A stretch of 22,313 nucleotides of DNA from Bacillota bacterium (GTDB taxonomy: Bacteria; Bacillota_I; Bacilli_A; RFN20; CAG-826). Positions 1-6,852 of this stretch are shown here, one piece after another. The stretch spans positions 1-22,313 of the forward strand of contig DNPJ01000035.1 of NCBI GenBank assembly GCA_003501485.1, written 5' to 3'. Within the stretch, counting starts at the first letter, position 1. The number at the start of each line of letters is the position of its first letter. The notes under the pieces were generated by a model that saw nothing but the letters and a program-made list of their open reading frames with translations, did no database searches and was not told the origin of the DNA. The position numbers and the translations under genes were made by a program.

Positions 1-16
1 GCTTCAAAATCTAATT

Positions 17-41
17 AAAAAAGAAATACTAATTTGTATTT
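17..41 (-). terminator. Weak terminator after the YitT-family gene
   Basis: On the minus strand a 6-bp stem (AAATAC, loop of 6, GTATTT) begins at the stop codon of the YitT-family gene and is followed by CTTTTTT. The stem has only one G-C pair, so it is a weak candidate. Confidence 0.4.
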
Positions 42-1102
42 TACCGCACAGGGCGCATATAAAATCTTCCGTAAACTTGTTGTAAACTTGTTACATTTAC
101 GAAACTCTTAGGATCTATTTCACGTATAAACTTAATGACATCTTTTAATTCTGTTGTTGAAACTACTAAATAAACAATTAATCTATCATTTCCAGAATAT
201 GCACCCTTGCCTTTAACAATAGTGGCTCCATGAGGAACACTCGCCAGCAAATATTTAGGCAAATCATTGTTTTCAGTGATAATTTGAATTTGAACTTTTT
301 TATTGCGAACGTTAATTAAATCAACCATTATCATTGTCATGATCAAATATCCAACAGAGAATATTGCTCCAACAATAGCGCCACTCCAAGGACCGATTTC
401 AGTAATGGTTTGTCCATTTACTACAATACTATCGTTAAGAGGAATGTTTTGGCCCTGAAAACCTTTCATTAAATAATATGCACATACGACAAATCCATTG
501 ATAATCGCTCCAATTGGACCAGCAGGTCCACCACGTTTAATTGAAACATAATAAGAAACGATATCAAATCCACCTGTTGATGTTTCATATTTAAATGCAA
601 TGGCCGATGAAAGACCGGTGCAAAGACCAGCAATTAAAGTTCTTGCAAGAATTCCACCTTTTACATAAATATAAATTGAGATTTCCTCGAAAAAAGATGA
701 ATTTTGAATCAAGTTGCTAAATACGAACACTAAAATAACATTAACAATAGTAAAAATAGCAAAGCGTTTTCCAACACCTTTAAAAGCTAATACGATTAAT
801 GGAACATTGACAACAACAAACAAAATAGAAAAGACAAAAGTATCTGTTGCGGCGTCAAATTTTAACCCGCATACTTCAAGAAGCAAAACTATGTTTTGAG
901 CAAAACCTGTTGCGCCACCAGTAACAAGTTTATATGCCTCAGGAATATCAGGTTTCATAAAGCAAACAACACTAAAAGATAAAAGCGCTGACGCAATTAC
1001 AGACATGAAAAGTAAAACTAGATATTCAGATGTAGTTTTAAGCCACATGTGATTGTACAAGAATGAATTTATCTTTTTCTTAAAATTTTTGTGAGCGTTC
1101 AT
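41..1102 (-). CDS. YitT-family membrane protein with C-terminal DUF2179 domain
   Basis: A 353-residue polytopic membrane protein. Hydrophobic segments lie at about residues 25-48, 88-107, 113-131, 152-170, 197-212 and 237-262. They are followed by a soluble C-terminal domain (about 275-345) with the YitT/DUF2179 pattern: HGATIVKGKGAYSG near the domain start and FVNVTSLQQVYGRF at its end. The family is widespread in Bacillota. Its transport substrate is not established, and I assign none. It stands alone, divergent from the thioredoxin-like gene, with 178 bases between them. No Shine-Dalgarno site precedes the ATG. A TATAAT lies 11 bases before it, so the mRNA leader is probably only a few bases long. 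It ends in TAA next to a weak hairpin. Family assignment is firm; function is unknown. Confidence 0.88.
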   Translation of the reverse strand: MNAHKNFKKKINSFLYNHMWLKTTSEYLVLLFMSVIASALLSFSVVCFMKPDIPEAYKLVTGGATGFAQNIVLLLEVCGLKFDAATDTFVFSILFVVVNVPLIVLAFKGVGKRFAIFTIVNVILVFVFSNLIQNSSFFEEISIYIYVKGGILARTLIAGLCTGLSSAIAFKYETSTGGFDIVSYYVSIKRGGPAGPIGAIINGFVVCAYYLMKGFQGQNIPLNDSIVVNGQTITEIGPWSGAIVGAIFSVGYLIMTMIMVDLINVRNKKVQIQIITENNDLPKYLLASVPHGATIVKGKGAYSGNDRLIVYLVVSTTELKDVIKFIREIDPKSFVNVTSLQQVYGRFYMRPVR

Positions 1103-1113
1103 AAATCAACATA

Positions 1114-1119
1114 ATTATA
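1114..1119 (-). promoter_or_regulatory. -10 element of the YitT-family gene
   Basis: A perfect TATAAT on the minus strand, 11 bases before the ATG, with no convincing -35. Transcription would begin about 4-5 bases before the start codon. Confidence 0.5.
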
Positions 1120-1171
1120 AACAAGTAAATAAAAAAATGTAGAAAAATCTAATAAAATTGATAAACTAAAT

Positions 1172-1217
1172 AAGTGGTTTGTTTGACTAGACATTTATGT
1201 CTTATAAAAAACTACTT
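1172..1217. repeat. Nested inverted repeats upstream of the thioredoxin-like gene
   Basis: Outer arms AAGTGGTTT (1172-1180) and AAACTACTT (1209-1217) pair over 9 positions with one G-T. Inside them AGACAT-TT-ATGTCT (1189-1202) is a perfect 6-bp-arm palindrome. The element sits just upstream of the -35 of the rightward gene, in a divergent intergenic region, so it could be a regulator binding site. No regulator can be named. Confidence 0.5.
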
Positions 1218-1218
1218 G

Positions 1219-1247
1219 TTGATACTATATTTATATAGTGCTAAAAT
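1219..1247 (+). promoter_or_regulatory. Strong promoter of the thioredoxin-like gene with a palindromic spacer
   Basis: A -35 TTGATA (1219-1224), a 17-bp spacer and an extended -10 TGc-TAAAAT (1239-1247) form a near-consensus vegetative promoter. The spacer holds the palindrome ACTATAT-TT-ATATAGT (1224-1239), a natural position for a repressor operator. The leader before the ATG would be about 27 bases and includes AAGGAGG at 1265-1271. Confidence 0.75.
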
Positions 1248-1280
1248 CTTAAAGAATATATCCCAAGGAGGATAAAGATA

Positions 1281-2051
1281 ATGATCGTTCTAACAGCAAT
1301 TGGAAACTTCTTCAAAAAAATATGGACATGGATTAAAGAAACTGCCTGGGTTCAACCACTACTCATTGTTGGTTTGATTTTTGGTGTTATTTTTTCTATT
1401 CCTTCAATAGTTAATGGTATCAACGAATTAGCCGCAAAAAAAGATAACGCAATTAATTTCTATTACAACTACCAAGAATCCCTTGTTGGTGGTGAAAATA
1501 GTAACGCTGATAAATTAACAAATAACGTTTACGAAAAATCAAAAGACGAAAAAGTCGAATCACTATATGGTGAAAAATTCTTTCTCGCTTTTGTTAGTAG
1601 CGAATGTACAACATGTGAAGAAGTTAAAGGTGGCTTTGAAACATTAAAAGATAATTTTGATAACTCTCTTCAACCTGAAGACAAACTTCCTTTCAAAATG
1701 TACACTATCTTTACCGATGAAGTAACAGGTGAAACTGAAACAGATGGTCAAACAGCCTTTGTCAAATACATGGATCGCTTCTCATACTTCTTCGAAGATG
1801 CAGCAGGTGTTGCGAGAGAATCCTGTTATTATACTAACGGAAAATTGTCTGATACAGATATCGAATATCTTGAAACTGTAGATCCAGATAACTTCCTTAC
1901 TCCTACAATTTTATTAATTGATTTTACTGAAAATACTCCATATTATGGCGTTAGCGAAGTTATGTTTGGTGTAACTGGTGACAACGATTATAAGAAAGCT
2001 GAATTGCTTCTTGATTGTTGGAATCACGCTGGCGACTTCTCAATGGAATAA
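1281..2051 (+). CDS. Membrane-anchored thioredoxin-like protein (CTTC motif)
   Basis: A 256-residue protein with a short basic/aromatic N-terminus, one membrane segment (about residues 25-45) and a large acidic domain that should face outside, since no signal peptidase site is obvious. The domain has a CxxC pair in SSECTTCEEV (C109, C112) on the end of a hydrophobic strand (FFLAFVSS). A TP dipeptide before a second hydrophobic strand (LTPTILLID, P208) fits the cis-proline of the thioredoxin fold. The roughly 95 residues between them exceed plain thioredoxin (about 44), so an insertion is likely, as in DsbA-like proteins. Inferred role: thiol-disulfide exchange or redox sensing at the membrane surface. 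The start has an ideal AAGGAGG 9 bases upstream. It is monocistronic, with its own promoter and a strong bidirectional terminator. No close family is recognised. Confidence 0.75.
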   Translation: MIVLTAIGNFFKKIWTWIKETAWVQPLLIVGLIFGVIFSIPSIVNGINELAAKKDNAINFYYNYQESLVGGENSNADKLTNNVYEKSKDEKVESLYGEKFFLAFVSSECTTCEEVKGGFETLKDNFDNSLQPEDKLPFKMYTIFTDEVTGETETDGQTAFVKYMDRFSYFFEDAAGVARESCYYTNGKLSDTDIEYLETVDPDNFLTPTILLIDFTENTPYYGVSEVMFGVTGDNDYKKAELLLDCWNHAGDFSME

Positions 2052-2062
2052 TTGAATCATTA

Positions 2063-2090
2063 AAAAATAGCGGTCACCCGCTATTTTTAT
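2063..2090. terminator. Bidirectional terminator between the trx-like gene and coaD
   Basis: A perfect 11-bp stem AAAAATAGCGG (2063-2073), loop TCAC, CCGCTATTTTT (2078-2088) has a T-rich side in both directions. It lies between two convergent genes and serves both. Confidence 0.9.
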
Positions 2091-2099
2091 TTTGCATTT

Positions 2100-2576
2100 T
2101 TATTTATCTTTCTTTTGATACATTTTTATTACAGAAGATGGAACAAGTGAGGTAATATCAACTCCACCTTTATGCAATTCATCAATTGTTGAGGAAGATA
2201 TAAAACTTGTTTCAGCGTGAGACATAAAGAATACTTCATCAATTGATGGATCAATATATTCGTTTGCAGCAGATAATTTAAATTCGTACTCAAAATCCGT
2301 AACCGCTCTAAGCCCTCTTATAAGACAAGATGCGCCTACTTTTTTTGCGTATTTAACTGTAATACCATCGGTGTAATCTACTTCAACATTTTTCACATTT
2401 TTAATCGCATCCTTAATCATTTCAACACGTTCTTGAGTAGAAAATTTATATTTTTTATCCGGATTGTCCGCAACTAAAACGATAACCTTATCAAACACCT
2501 TTAATGCTCTATACAAAACATCAAGATGCCCATTAGTGATAGGATCAAAACTTCCTGGATACACTGCTACTGCCAT
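2100..2576 (-). CDS. coaD: Phosphopantetheine adenylyltransferase
   Basis: A 158-residue cytosolic nucleotidyltransferase of usual family length. It transfers AMP from ATP to 4'-phosphopantetheine, giving dephospho-CoA in the penultimate step of CoA synthesis. The N-terminus carries the nucleotide-binding signature YPGSFDPITNGHLD (TNGH at 14-17). The phosphopantetheine/ATP-site segment RGLRAVTDFEYE is near residue 88, and the ISSST motif is at 126-130. The ATG is 2 bases after the rsmD stop, with AAGGAGA inside the end of rsmD, so the two are translated as one operon. The order ylbF-rsmD-coaD matches Bacillus subtilis ylbF-(ylbG)-ylbH-ylbI. A strong terminator follows. Confidence 0.96.
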   Translation of the reverse strand: MAVAVYPGSFDPITNGHLDVLYRALKVFDKVIVLVADNPDKKYKFSTQERVEMIKDAIKNVKNVEVDYTDGITVKYAKKVGASCLIRGLRAVTDFEYEFKLSAANEYIDPSIDEVFFMSHAETSFISSSTIDELHKGGVDITSLVPSSVIKMYQKKDK

Positions 2577-2578
2577 AA

Positions 2579-3115
2579 TTATTTTCTCCTTAATATATGT
2601 ATTTTTGCTGTTCCATATTCTAATATTTTAATTTTAAAAATGTTTTCATCAATATCTAATATATCTTCAGCTTCTAGTATTAAAACACCATCATCACTGA
2701 GATTGCTATTACTCAATATTGTATCAATAATTTTATAATACACATCCAACCTATAAGGTGGGTCAACAAAAATTAAATCATATTTGCTTTTATTTTCACT
2801 TAAAAAGTTCAACACATCATAACGTACTATATTTGATGAATTTTCTATGCCTAATGTGCGCGCGTTATCTTTTATTATTTTTATTTGTTCATAACCGTTA
2901 TCAACAAAAGTAACCATTTTAGCGCCTCTAGATAGGGCTTCAAAACCATAGCTACCAGAACCCGCAAACAAATCTAACACTTCCGCGGAAATAACTTTCT
3001 CGCCAATAGAAGAAAAAACGCCTTGCCTAACTTTATCCATTGTAGGCTTTGTTTTTAGACTATTCGGCGTTTTTAACAAACGCGACCTAAATTGGCCACC
3101 AGTAATTCTAATCAT
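2579..3115 (-). CDS. rsmD: 16S rRNA (guanine(966)-N2)-methyltransferase
   Basis: A Rossmann-fold methyltransferase of 178 residues from ATG 3115. It methylates G966 (E. coli numbering) of 16S rRNA in the assembling 30S subunit, using S-adenosylmethionine. The SAM loop LDLFAGSGSYGFEA starts at about residue 47, and the catalytic NPPY-type motif appears as DPPY at 118-121. A GTG start at 3124 would add three residues. I prefer ATG 3115 because family members begin directly with M-x-R-I-x-G-G. That start overlaps the end of the upstream ylbF-like gene by 8 bases, consistent with translational coupling. It is the middle gene of the ylbF-rsmD-coaD cluster. Confidence 0.94.
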   Translation of the reverse strand: MIRITGGQFRSRLLKTPNSLKTKPTMDKVRQGVFSSIGEKVISAEVLDLFAGSGSYGFEALSRGAKMVTFVDNGYEQIKIIKDNARTLGIENSSNIVRYDVLNFLSENKSKYDLIFVDPPYRLDVYYKIIDTILSNSNLSDDGVLILEAEDILDIDENIFKIKILEYGTAKIHILRRK

Positions 3116-3473
3116 CGAATTCACTACATTTATGAGAAGAAAAATCGTTAAAAATAGTTTTGTTTATTTTTTCATACATTTTTCTTACTTCTATATATGC
3201 CTTATTATATCTTTTCACCAAGGGATGTGTATCTAATTCTAATTTTGCTAAATATAGTTTTCTTTGAGCTTGTCTTACTTCTTCCGAATCATCTTTGAAA
3301 GCTTTTAATGCGTCTTCTAGATGTAAACACTCTATGTCTTTTTTATAAGATAAAAGCATAACTTCTTCATTTTTATTAAGTTCATCTTCTATTTTGTTTA
3401 ATGCAATAATTCTTGGATCATTATTCATTGTTTCTTTCAACATTTCTAATGCTTTAATTAATTTGTCATCCAT
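3108..3473 (-). CDS. ylbF: YlbF/YmcA-family protein
   Basis: A 121-residue, almost wholly helical charged protein of the YlbF/YmcA (Com_YlbF) family. In Bacillus YlbF acts with YmcA and YaaT in a complex that influences RNase Y specificity, sporulation and competence. The family pattern is seen in the long N-terminal helix, the DPRI segment near residue 18, the central region of alternating charges and the HPLVKRYNKAY segment near residue 85. The reading frame runs further upstream, but ATG 3473 gives the usual family N-terminus, and a -10 (TGa-TATTAT) lies 7 bases before it, so the longer form is unlikely. No Shine-Dalgarno site is present. It is the first gene of the cluster and is divergent from def. 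It ends in TAG inside the start of rsmD. Confidence 0.82.
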   Translation of the reverse strand: MDDKLIKALEMLKETMNNDPRIIALNKIEDELNKNEEVMLLSYKKDIECLHLEDALKAFKDDSEEVRQAQRKLYLAKLELDTHPLVKRYNKAYIEVRKMYEKINKTIFNDFSSHKCSEFDD

Positions 3474-3480
3474 ATGTTTA

Positions 3481-3489
3481 ATAATATCA
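3481..3489 (-). promoter_or_regulatory. Leaderless promoter of ylbF (extended -10)
   Basis: On the minus strand TGa-TATTAT ends 7 bases before the ATG at 3473. Transcription would begin at or next to the start codon. No -35 is evident, and the extended -10 would make up for it. Confidence 0.6.
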
Positions 3490-3493
3490 AATT

Positions 3494-3509
3494 TATCATA
3501 ATTATGATA
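3494..3509. repeat. 16-bp perfect palindrome between ylbF and def
   Basis: TATCATAATTATGATA is self-complementary over all 16 bases. It lies in the 46-base divergent region, upstream of the ylbF -10 and overlapping the first bases of the def -10. It could be an operator acting on both genes or a symmetric promoter core. Confidence 0.55.
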
Positions 3510-3513
3510 CGAT
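3505..3513 (+). promoter_or_regulatory. Leaderless promoter of def (extended -10)
   Basis: TGa-TACGAT ends 6 bases before the def ATG (3520), so +1 falls on or beside the A of the start codon. No Shine-Dalgarno site lies within the preceding 20 bases. Confidence 0.55.
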
Positions 3514-3519
3514 AATAGC

Positions 3520-4080
3520 ATGAGAAAATATTTTAGAATTGTTAAGGATAATGAAAAATCATTAAGAGAAAAAAGCAAGGTTGTTGAAAATATTACCGAT
3601 AAAGAAATTTCTCTTGTAAAAGAGATGAAACAATATTTGCTAGCAAGTCAAGATGAAAAAATTCGAGAAAAATATCATTTAAGAGAAGGTGTTGGTTTGG
3701 CAGCTCCTCAAATTGGTCATAATATTCGTGCGATTGTGGTTTGTTATGACGATTATGACAGTGAAGGAAATAAAACTCAAATTAGTCATTGTCTCATAAA
3801 TCCAAAAATTATATCTGAAAGTGTTAAAGAGGTTTACCTTTCTAACGGAGAAGGCTGTTTGTCAGTTGATGATGAACACAAAGGATATGTTTATAGAAAA
3901 TTTAAAGTTCTCGTCAAAGCATTTGATGTTGAGCAAAATAAAGATACAATTATTACTGCAAGAGGATTTGAAGCAATTGTGCTTCAACATGAAATAGATC
4001 ATTTAAACGGCGTTTTGTATTATGACCATATCAACAAAAACAATCCTTTTGAAATAAAAAGCGACGCAGTTAGATTATAA
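3520..4080 (+). CDS. def: Peptide deformylase
   Basis: A 186-residue cytosolic metalloenzyme that removes the formyl group from the N-terminal methionine of new proteins. All three active-site motifs are intact: GVGLAAPQIG near residue 57, EGCLSV with metal ligand C113, and HEIDH with metal ligands H157 and H161 and catalytic E158. Length and insertions match the Gram-positive type 2 enzyme (as in Bacillus YkrB), including the HINKxNPF segment near the C-terminus. The start is set by alignment with the family. It has no Shine-Dalgarno site and is probably leaderless. It is divergent from ylbF and sits upstream of rnjA, which has its own promoter. Confidence 0.97.
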   Translation: MRKYFRIVKDNEKSLREKSKVVENITDKEISLVKEMKQYLLASQDEKIREKYHLREGVGLAAPQIGHNIRAIVVCYDDYDSEGNKTQISHCLINPKIISESVKEVYLSNGEGCLSVDDEHKGYVYRKFKVLVKAFDVEQNKDTIITARGFEAIVLQHEIDHLNGVLYYDHINKNNPFEIKSDAVRL

Positions 4081-4142
4081 ACTCTTATTAATCGACTATT
4101 TTTACCTAAAATATAATTGCTGTTAAAAGCGGTTTCATATGA

Positions 4143-4170
4143 TTGACTTTTAATAGTTTTATTATATAAA
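4143..4170 (+). promoter_or_regulatory. Promoter of rnjA-maf
   Basis: TTGACT (4143-4148), 16 bases, TATAAA (4165-4170), with TAAAAT two bases further as an alternative. The -35 overlaps the right arm of an inverted repeat (TTAAAAG 4123-4129, CTTTTAA 4147-4153), which may be an operator. The leader is about 45-50 bases and ends in AGGAGGT (4214-4220). Confidence 0.6.
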
Positions 4171-4225
4171 ATAAAGATGTTGTTAAAAATGAAGATAATT
4201 CGTTTATATTTATAGGAGGTTTCCG

Positions 4226-5890
4226 ATGGAAAACGAGAATTCACCTATTTCAATATATGCTTTGGGAGGGCTATGTGAAGTAGGAAAAAATACGTATTGT
4301 ATTGAAAGTGAAAATTCAATAGTTATTATCGATGCGGGCGTTCTTTTTCCAGGTAGCGATTTCCCTGGTGTTAGTTATGTTATCCCAGATTACACAAGAC
4401 TAAAAACATCAAGACAAAAAATTAAAGCACTTTTCATCACACATGGTCACGAAGACCATATCGGTGGAATACCATTTCTTATTCAAAATTTGCACATTCC
4501 AGTAATCTATGCTCCAAAACTTGCCGCAGCAATGATCAAGCATAAGCTTGCGGATATGCGCATAAAAGAACCTGTTAATATCGTTGAATATGATAGCAAC
4601 TCCGTCATTCATGTTGCGGAATTCACATTCACATTCTTTTATGTGACACATTCTATTCCTGATGCTTATGGTATATGTGTTGATACACCACAAGGAAGAA
4701 TTGTTCACACCGGCGATTTTAAAATTGACTTGACACCTGTTGGACATGAAATTGAATTATCAAAAATTGCTAAAATTGGTTCTGAAGGAGTTGACTTATT
4801 ATTAAGTGACTCCACTAACGCAGAAATTGAAGGTTATACCCCAAGCGAAACTAATATTCTCCAATCAATTAGAGAAATATTTGAATCTGCTCCTGGAAGA
4901 CTTGTTTTGTCAACATTCTCAAGTAATATTTCACGTATTCAACAAATTGTTCAAGTCGCAATCGAACACAATCGATATGTAGCAATTTTAGGACGAAGCA
5001 TGGAAAATGTTGTTCAACTTGCTCGCGATTTTGGATATATTAAAATTCCAAACAAAATGATTATTCCTATTGAAGAAGTCAAACTTCATAAGCTAAACGA
5101 AGTATGCGTTCTTTGCACAGGAAGCCAAGGCGAACCAATGGCGGCCTTAAGCAGAATTGCGAATGGCGAACACAAAGATTTGACAATAATTCCTGGCGAC
5201 ACTGTCGTGTTTTCTTCAAGTGCGATTCCAGGAAATGCTACATTTATTGATAGAGTTGTTAACATGCTTACAAGAAAAGGTGCTGAAGTTATTACAAATT
5301 CAGTCCTTTATAGCGTCCACTCCTCTGGTCACCCAAGCAAGCAAGAACTCCGATTAATGCTTAAATTGATTAATCCTAAATATTTCATGCCAATTCATGG
5401 TGAATATAGAATGTTGAAAATTCATGGACAAATCGCGGAATCTTTACATATACCACATGAAAATATATTTGTTTTAGAAAACGGGGAAATTATTTCTCTT
5501 TTCAAACATCATGTTAAATATGATTCAAGTTTCCCTTGCGAACCAGTATATATCGACGGAAGAGATATTAATGGTCTTTCTTCCTCAGTTCTAGGAGATC
5601 GAGAAGTTCTAAAAGAAGAAGGTTTAATTTCAATTATTATAGGAATTGATTCGAAAAAAGGAAAAATACTAACAAAACCCGTTGTTATAAGCAAAGGATT
5701 TACTTTTAACGAAAAGAAAATAACAACCGAAATCGAACAGCTCATTTCAAATAAATTAACTTTATTTATTAATAACAAAGTCACTTTTAACGAGATTAAG
5801 AGTTTCATTAAAACTGTCGTGGGGCAATACATTTATAAAAAATCTGAAAGGAACCCGGTTATCGTACCTGTGGTGATGGACATAAATTAA
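4226..5890 (+). CDS. rnjA: Ribonuclease J
   Basis: A 554-residue metallo-beta-lactamase/beta-CASP ribonuclease with 5'-3' exonuclease and endonuclease activity, central to mRNA decay and rRNA maturation in Bacillota. The zinc motif HGHEDHIGG starts at H73. Further ligands lie in THSIPDA and HTGDFK. The beta-CASP region (about 220-400) contains STFSSNISR, CTGSQGEPM, SSSAIPGN and the HGEY motif at H391. The C-terminal domain of about 100 residues is typical of RNase J. Length is normal (B. subtilis J1 is 555). A strong AGGAGGT precedes the ATG. The stop overlaps the maf start (TAATG). With one copy visible I cannot tell J1 from J2; conservation of the active site favours the J1 type. Confidence 0.96.
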   Translation: MENENSPISIYALGGLCEVGKNTYCIESENSIVIIDAGVLFPGSDFPGVSYVIPDYTRLKTSRQKIKALFITHGHEDHIGGIPFLIQNLHIPVIYAPKLAAAMIKHKLADMRIKEPVNIVEYDSNSVIHVAEFTFTFFYVTHSIPDAYGICVDTPQGRIVHTGDFKIDLTPVGHEIELSKIAKIGSEGVDLLLSDSTNAEIEGYTPSETNILQSIREIFESAPGRLVLSTFSSNISRIQQIVQVAIEHNRYVAILGRSMENVVQLARDFGYIKIPNKMIIPIEEVKLHKLNEVCVLCTGSQGEPMAALSRIANGEHKDLTIIPGDTVVFSSSAIPGNATFIDRVVNMLTRKGAEVITNSVLYSVHSSGHPSKQELRLMLKLINPKYFMPIHGEYRMLKIHGQIAESLHIPHENIFVLENGEIISLFKHHVKYDSSFPCEPVYIDGRDINGLSSSVLGDREVLKEEGLISIIIGIDSKKGKILTKPVVISKGFTFNEKKITTEIEQLISNKLTLFINNKVTFNEIKSFIKTVVGQYIYKKSERNPVIVPVVMDIN

Positions 5891-6435
5891 TGATTATTTT
5901 AGCTAGTCAATCCCCAAGAAGAAGAGAATTGATCAAAAAAATTACAAATGATTTTGTAGTAATCCCATCAAATGTTGATGAATCTTTGCTTCATATTGAA
6001 CCAAGCGCTCTTCCAGGCGAACTTTCTAAATTAAAAGCCTACTCCATCTTTTCAATGTATCCAAACGACACTGTTCTTGCTTGTGACACAGTTGTTATAT
6101 TAAAAGGCGAATTAATGGGTAAGCCAAAGAGTAAAGAAGAGGCAAAACAAATGCTTCGAAAATTAAGCGGAAATAAACATGTTGTTATATCTGGCTATAC
6201 ATTCATAAATAAAAACAAGGAGGTCACAAGAACTGTTAAAACCGAAGTATATTTCAATAAATTAAGTGAAGATACCATTGAAAAATATGTAGAAACAGGG
6301 TCTCCAATGGACAAAGCTGGCGCTTATGGTATACAAGATAAAGAATTTGATTTAGTAAATCATATCGAAGGAAGTTATGACAATGTCATCGGGCTTCCGG
6401 TTGAAGATATTAAATCCCACTGCTTCAACGATTAA
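5890..6435 (+). CDS. maf: Maf-family nucleoside triphosphate pyrophosphatase
   Basis: A 181-residue Maf/HAM1-fold protein that hydrolyses non-canonical or excess nucleoside triphosphates to monophosphate and pyrophosphate (dTTP/UTP/pseudo-UTP or m7GTP, depending on subgroup). The signature ASQSPRR at residues 5-11 forms the phosphate-binding loop. The acidic catalytic segment CDTVV is near residue 62, GKPKSKEEA near 78, and SPMDKAGAYGIQ near 138 is the family's C-terminal motif. The start shares one base with the rnjA stop (TAATG) and has no clear Shine-Dalgarno site, so it probably depends on translational coupling. The 3' end overlaps the convergent EIIB-like gene by 11 bases. Confidence 0.94.
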   Translation: MIILASQSPRRRELIKKITNDFVVIPSNVDESLLHIEPSALPGELSKLKAYSIFSMYPNDTVLACDTVVILKGELMGKPKSKEEAKQMLRKLSGNKHVVISGYTFINKNKEVTRTVKTEVYFNKLSEDTIEKYVETGSPMDKAGAYGIQDKEFDLVNHIEGSYDNVIGLPVEDIKSHCFND

Positions 6436-6823
6436 TTATTTGTTTATAGACACTATTTAAATCATCCTTGCTTACGAGGATGATTTTATTTGACATTTTA
6501 ATTACAGAATCGACACCTAAATTATTTAATTGATTTTCATTAACGACGTCATAATTCTTTAATACAAGGTTTAATCTAGAACCAATTAATGTTGCATTAA
6601 TAACATTATCTTTCCCACCTAAAGCTTCTAATATTTGATTATCTGGAAGAGGGGATTTTATAACTTTATTCTTTTTATTTTTAACCATTACCACAATAAA
6701 AAGAATCAAAACAGAAATGAAAATTAAAGCCGCAACAGCAATTGAAATCGGCAAAATATAATTTTTCAATATTTCGTTAAATTGATTATCCGTGGGATTT
6801 GTGCTTGCAAAAATATAAAACAT
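6425..6823 (-). CDS. Membrane-anchored, degenerate PTS EIIB-like domain protein
   Basis: A 132-residue protein with a short outer N-terminus, one membrane segment (about residues 24-47), a basic stop-transfer stretch and a C-terminal domain resembling the glucose-family PTS EIIB domain: ILEALGGKDNVINATLIGSR followed by NNLGVDSVIKMSNKIILV. In true EIIB the phosphorylated cysteine sits in the segment aligned with NATLIGSRL, and here that position is isoleucine. No cysteine exists anywhere in the protein, so it cannot carry the phosphoryl group as EIIB does. There is no EIIC channel nearby. Inferred role: a regulatory or scaffold domain at the membrane. The gene ends in TGA, overlaps maf by 11 bases, and is probably leaderless (TGa-TAATAT 6 bases before the ATG). 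Confidence 0.75.
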   Translation of the reverse strand: MFYIFASTNPTDNQFNEILKNYILPISIAVAALIFISVLILFIVVMVKNKKNKVIKSPLPDNQILEALGGKDNVINATLIGSRLNLVLKNYDVVNENQLNNLGVDSVIKMSNKIILVSKDDLNSVYKQIINR

Positions 6824-6834
6824 ATAAGTATATT
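6805..6834 (+). promoter_or_regulatory. Promoter of the CYTH gene
   Basis: TTGCAA (6805-6810), 18 bases, TATATT (6829-6834), followed by AAGGA at 6840-6844 before ATG 6853. It overlaps the 5' end and leaderless promoter of the divergent EIIB-like gene, so the two promoters are superimposed. The leader would be about 12 bases. Confidence 0.45.
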
Positions 6835-6838
6835 ATCA
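6830..6838 (-). promoter_or_regulatory. Leaderless promoter of the EIIB-like gene (extended -10)
   Basis: On the minus strand TGa-TAATAT ends 6 bases before the ATG at 6823, the same geometry as def and recC. No Shine-Dalgarno site is present. Confidence 0.6.
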
Positions 6839-6852
6839 TAAGGAAAGCAATT

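Noticed and set aside
3474..3578. A 35-residue N-terminal extension of the YlbF-family protein
   Set aside because: It overlaps the def start and the divergent promoter region, and the family begins at the later ATG.
6805..6852. An 18-residue N-terminal extension of the CYTH protein
   Set aside because: ATG 6853 has a proper AAGGA site and places the ExExK motif at the N-terminus, as in the family.
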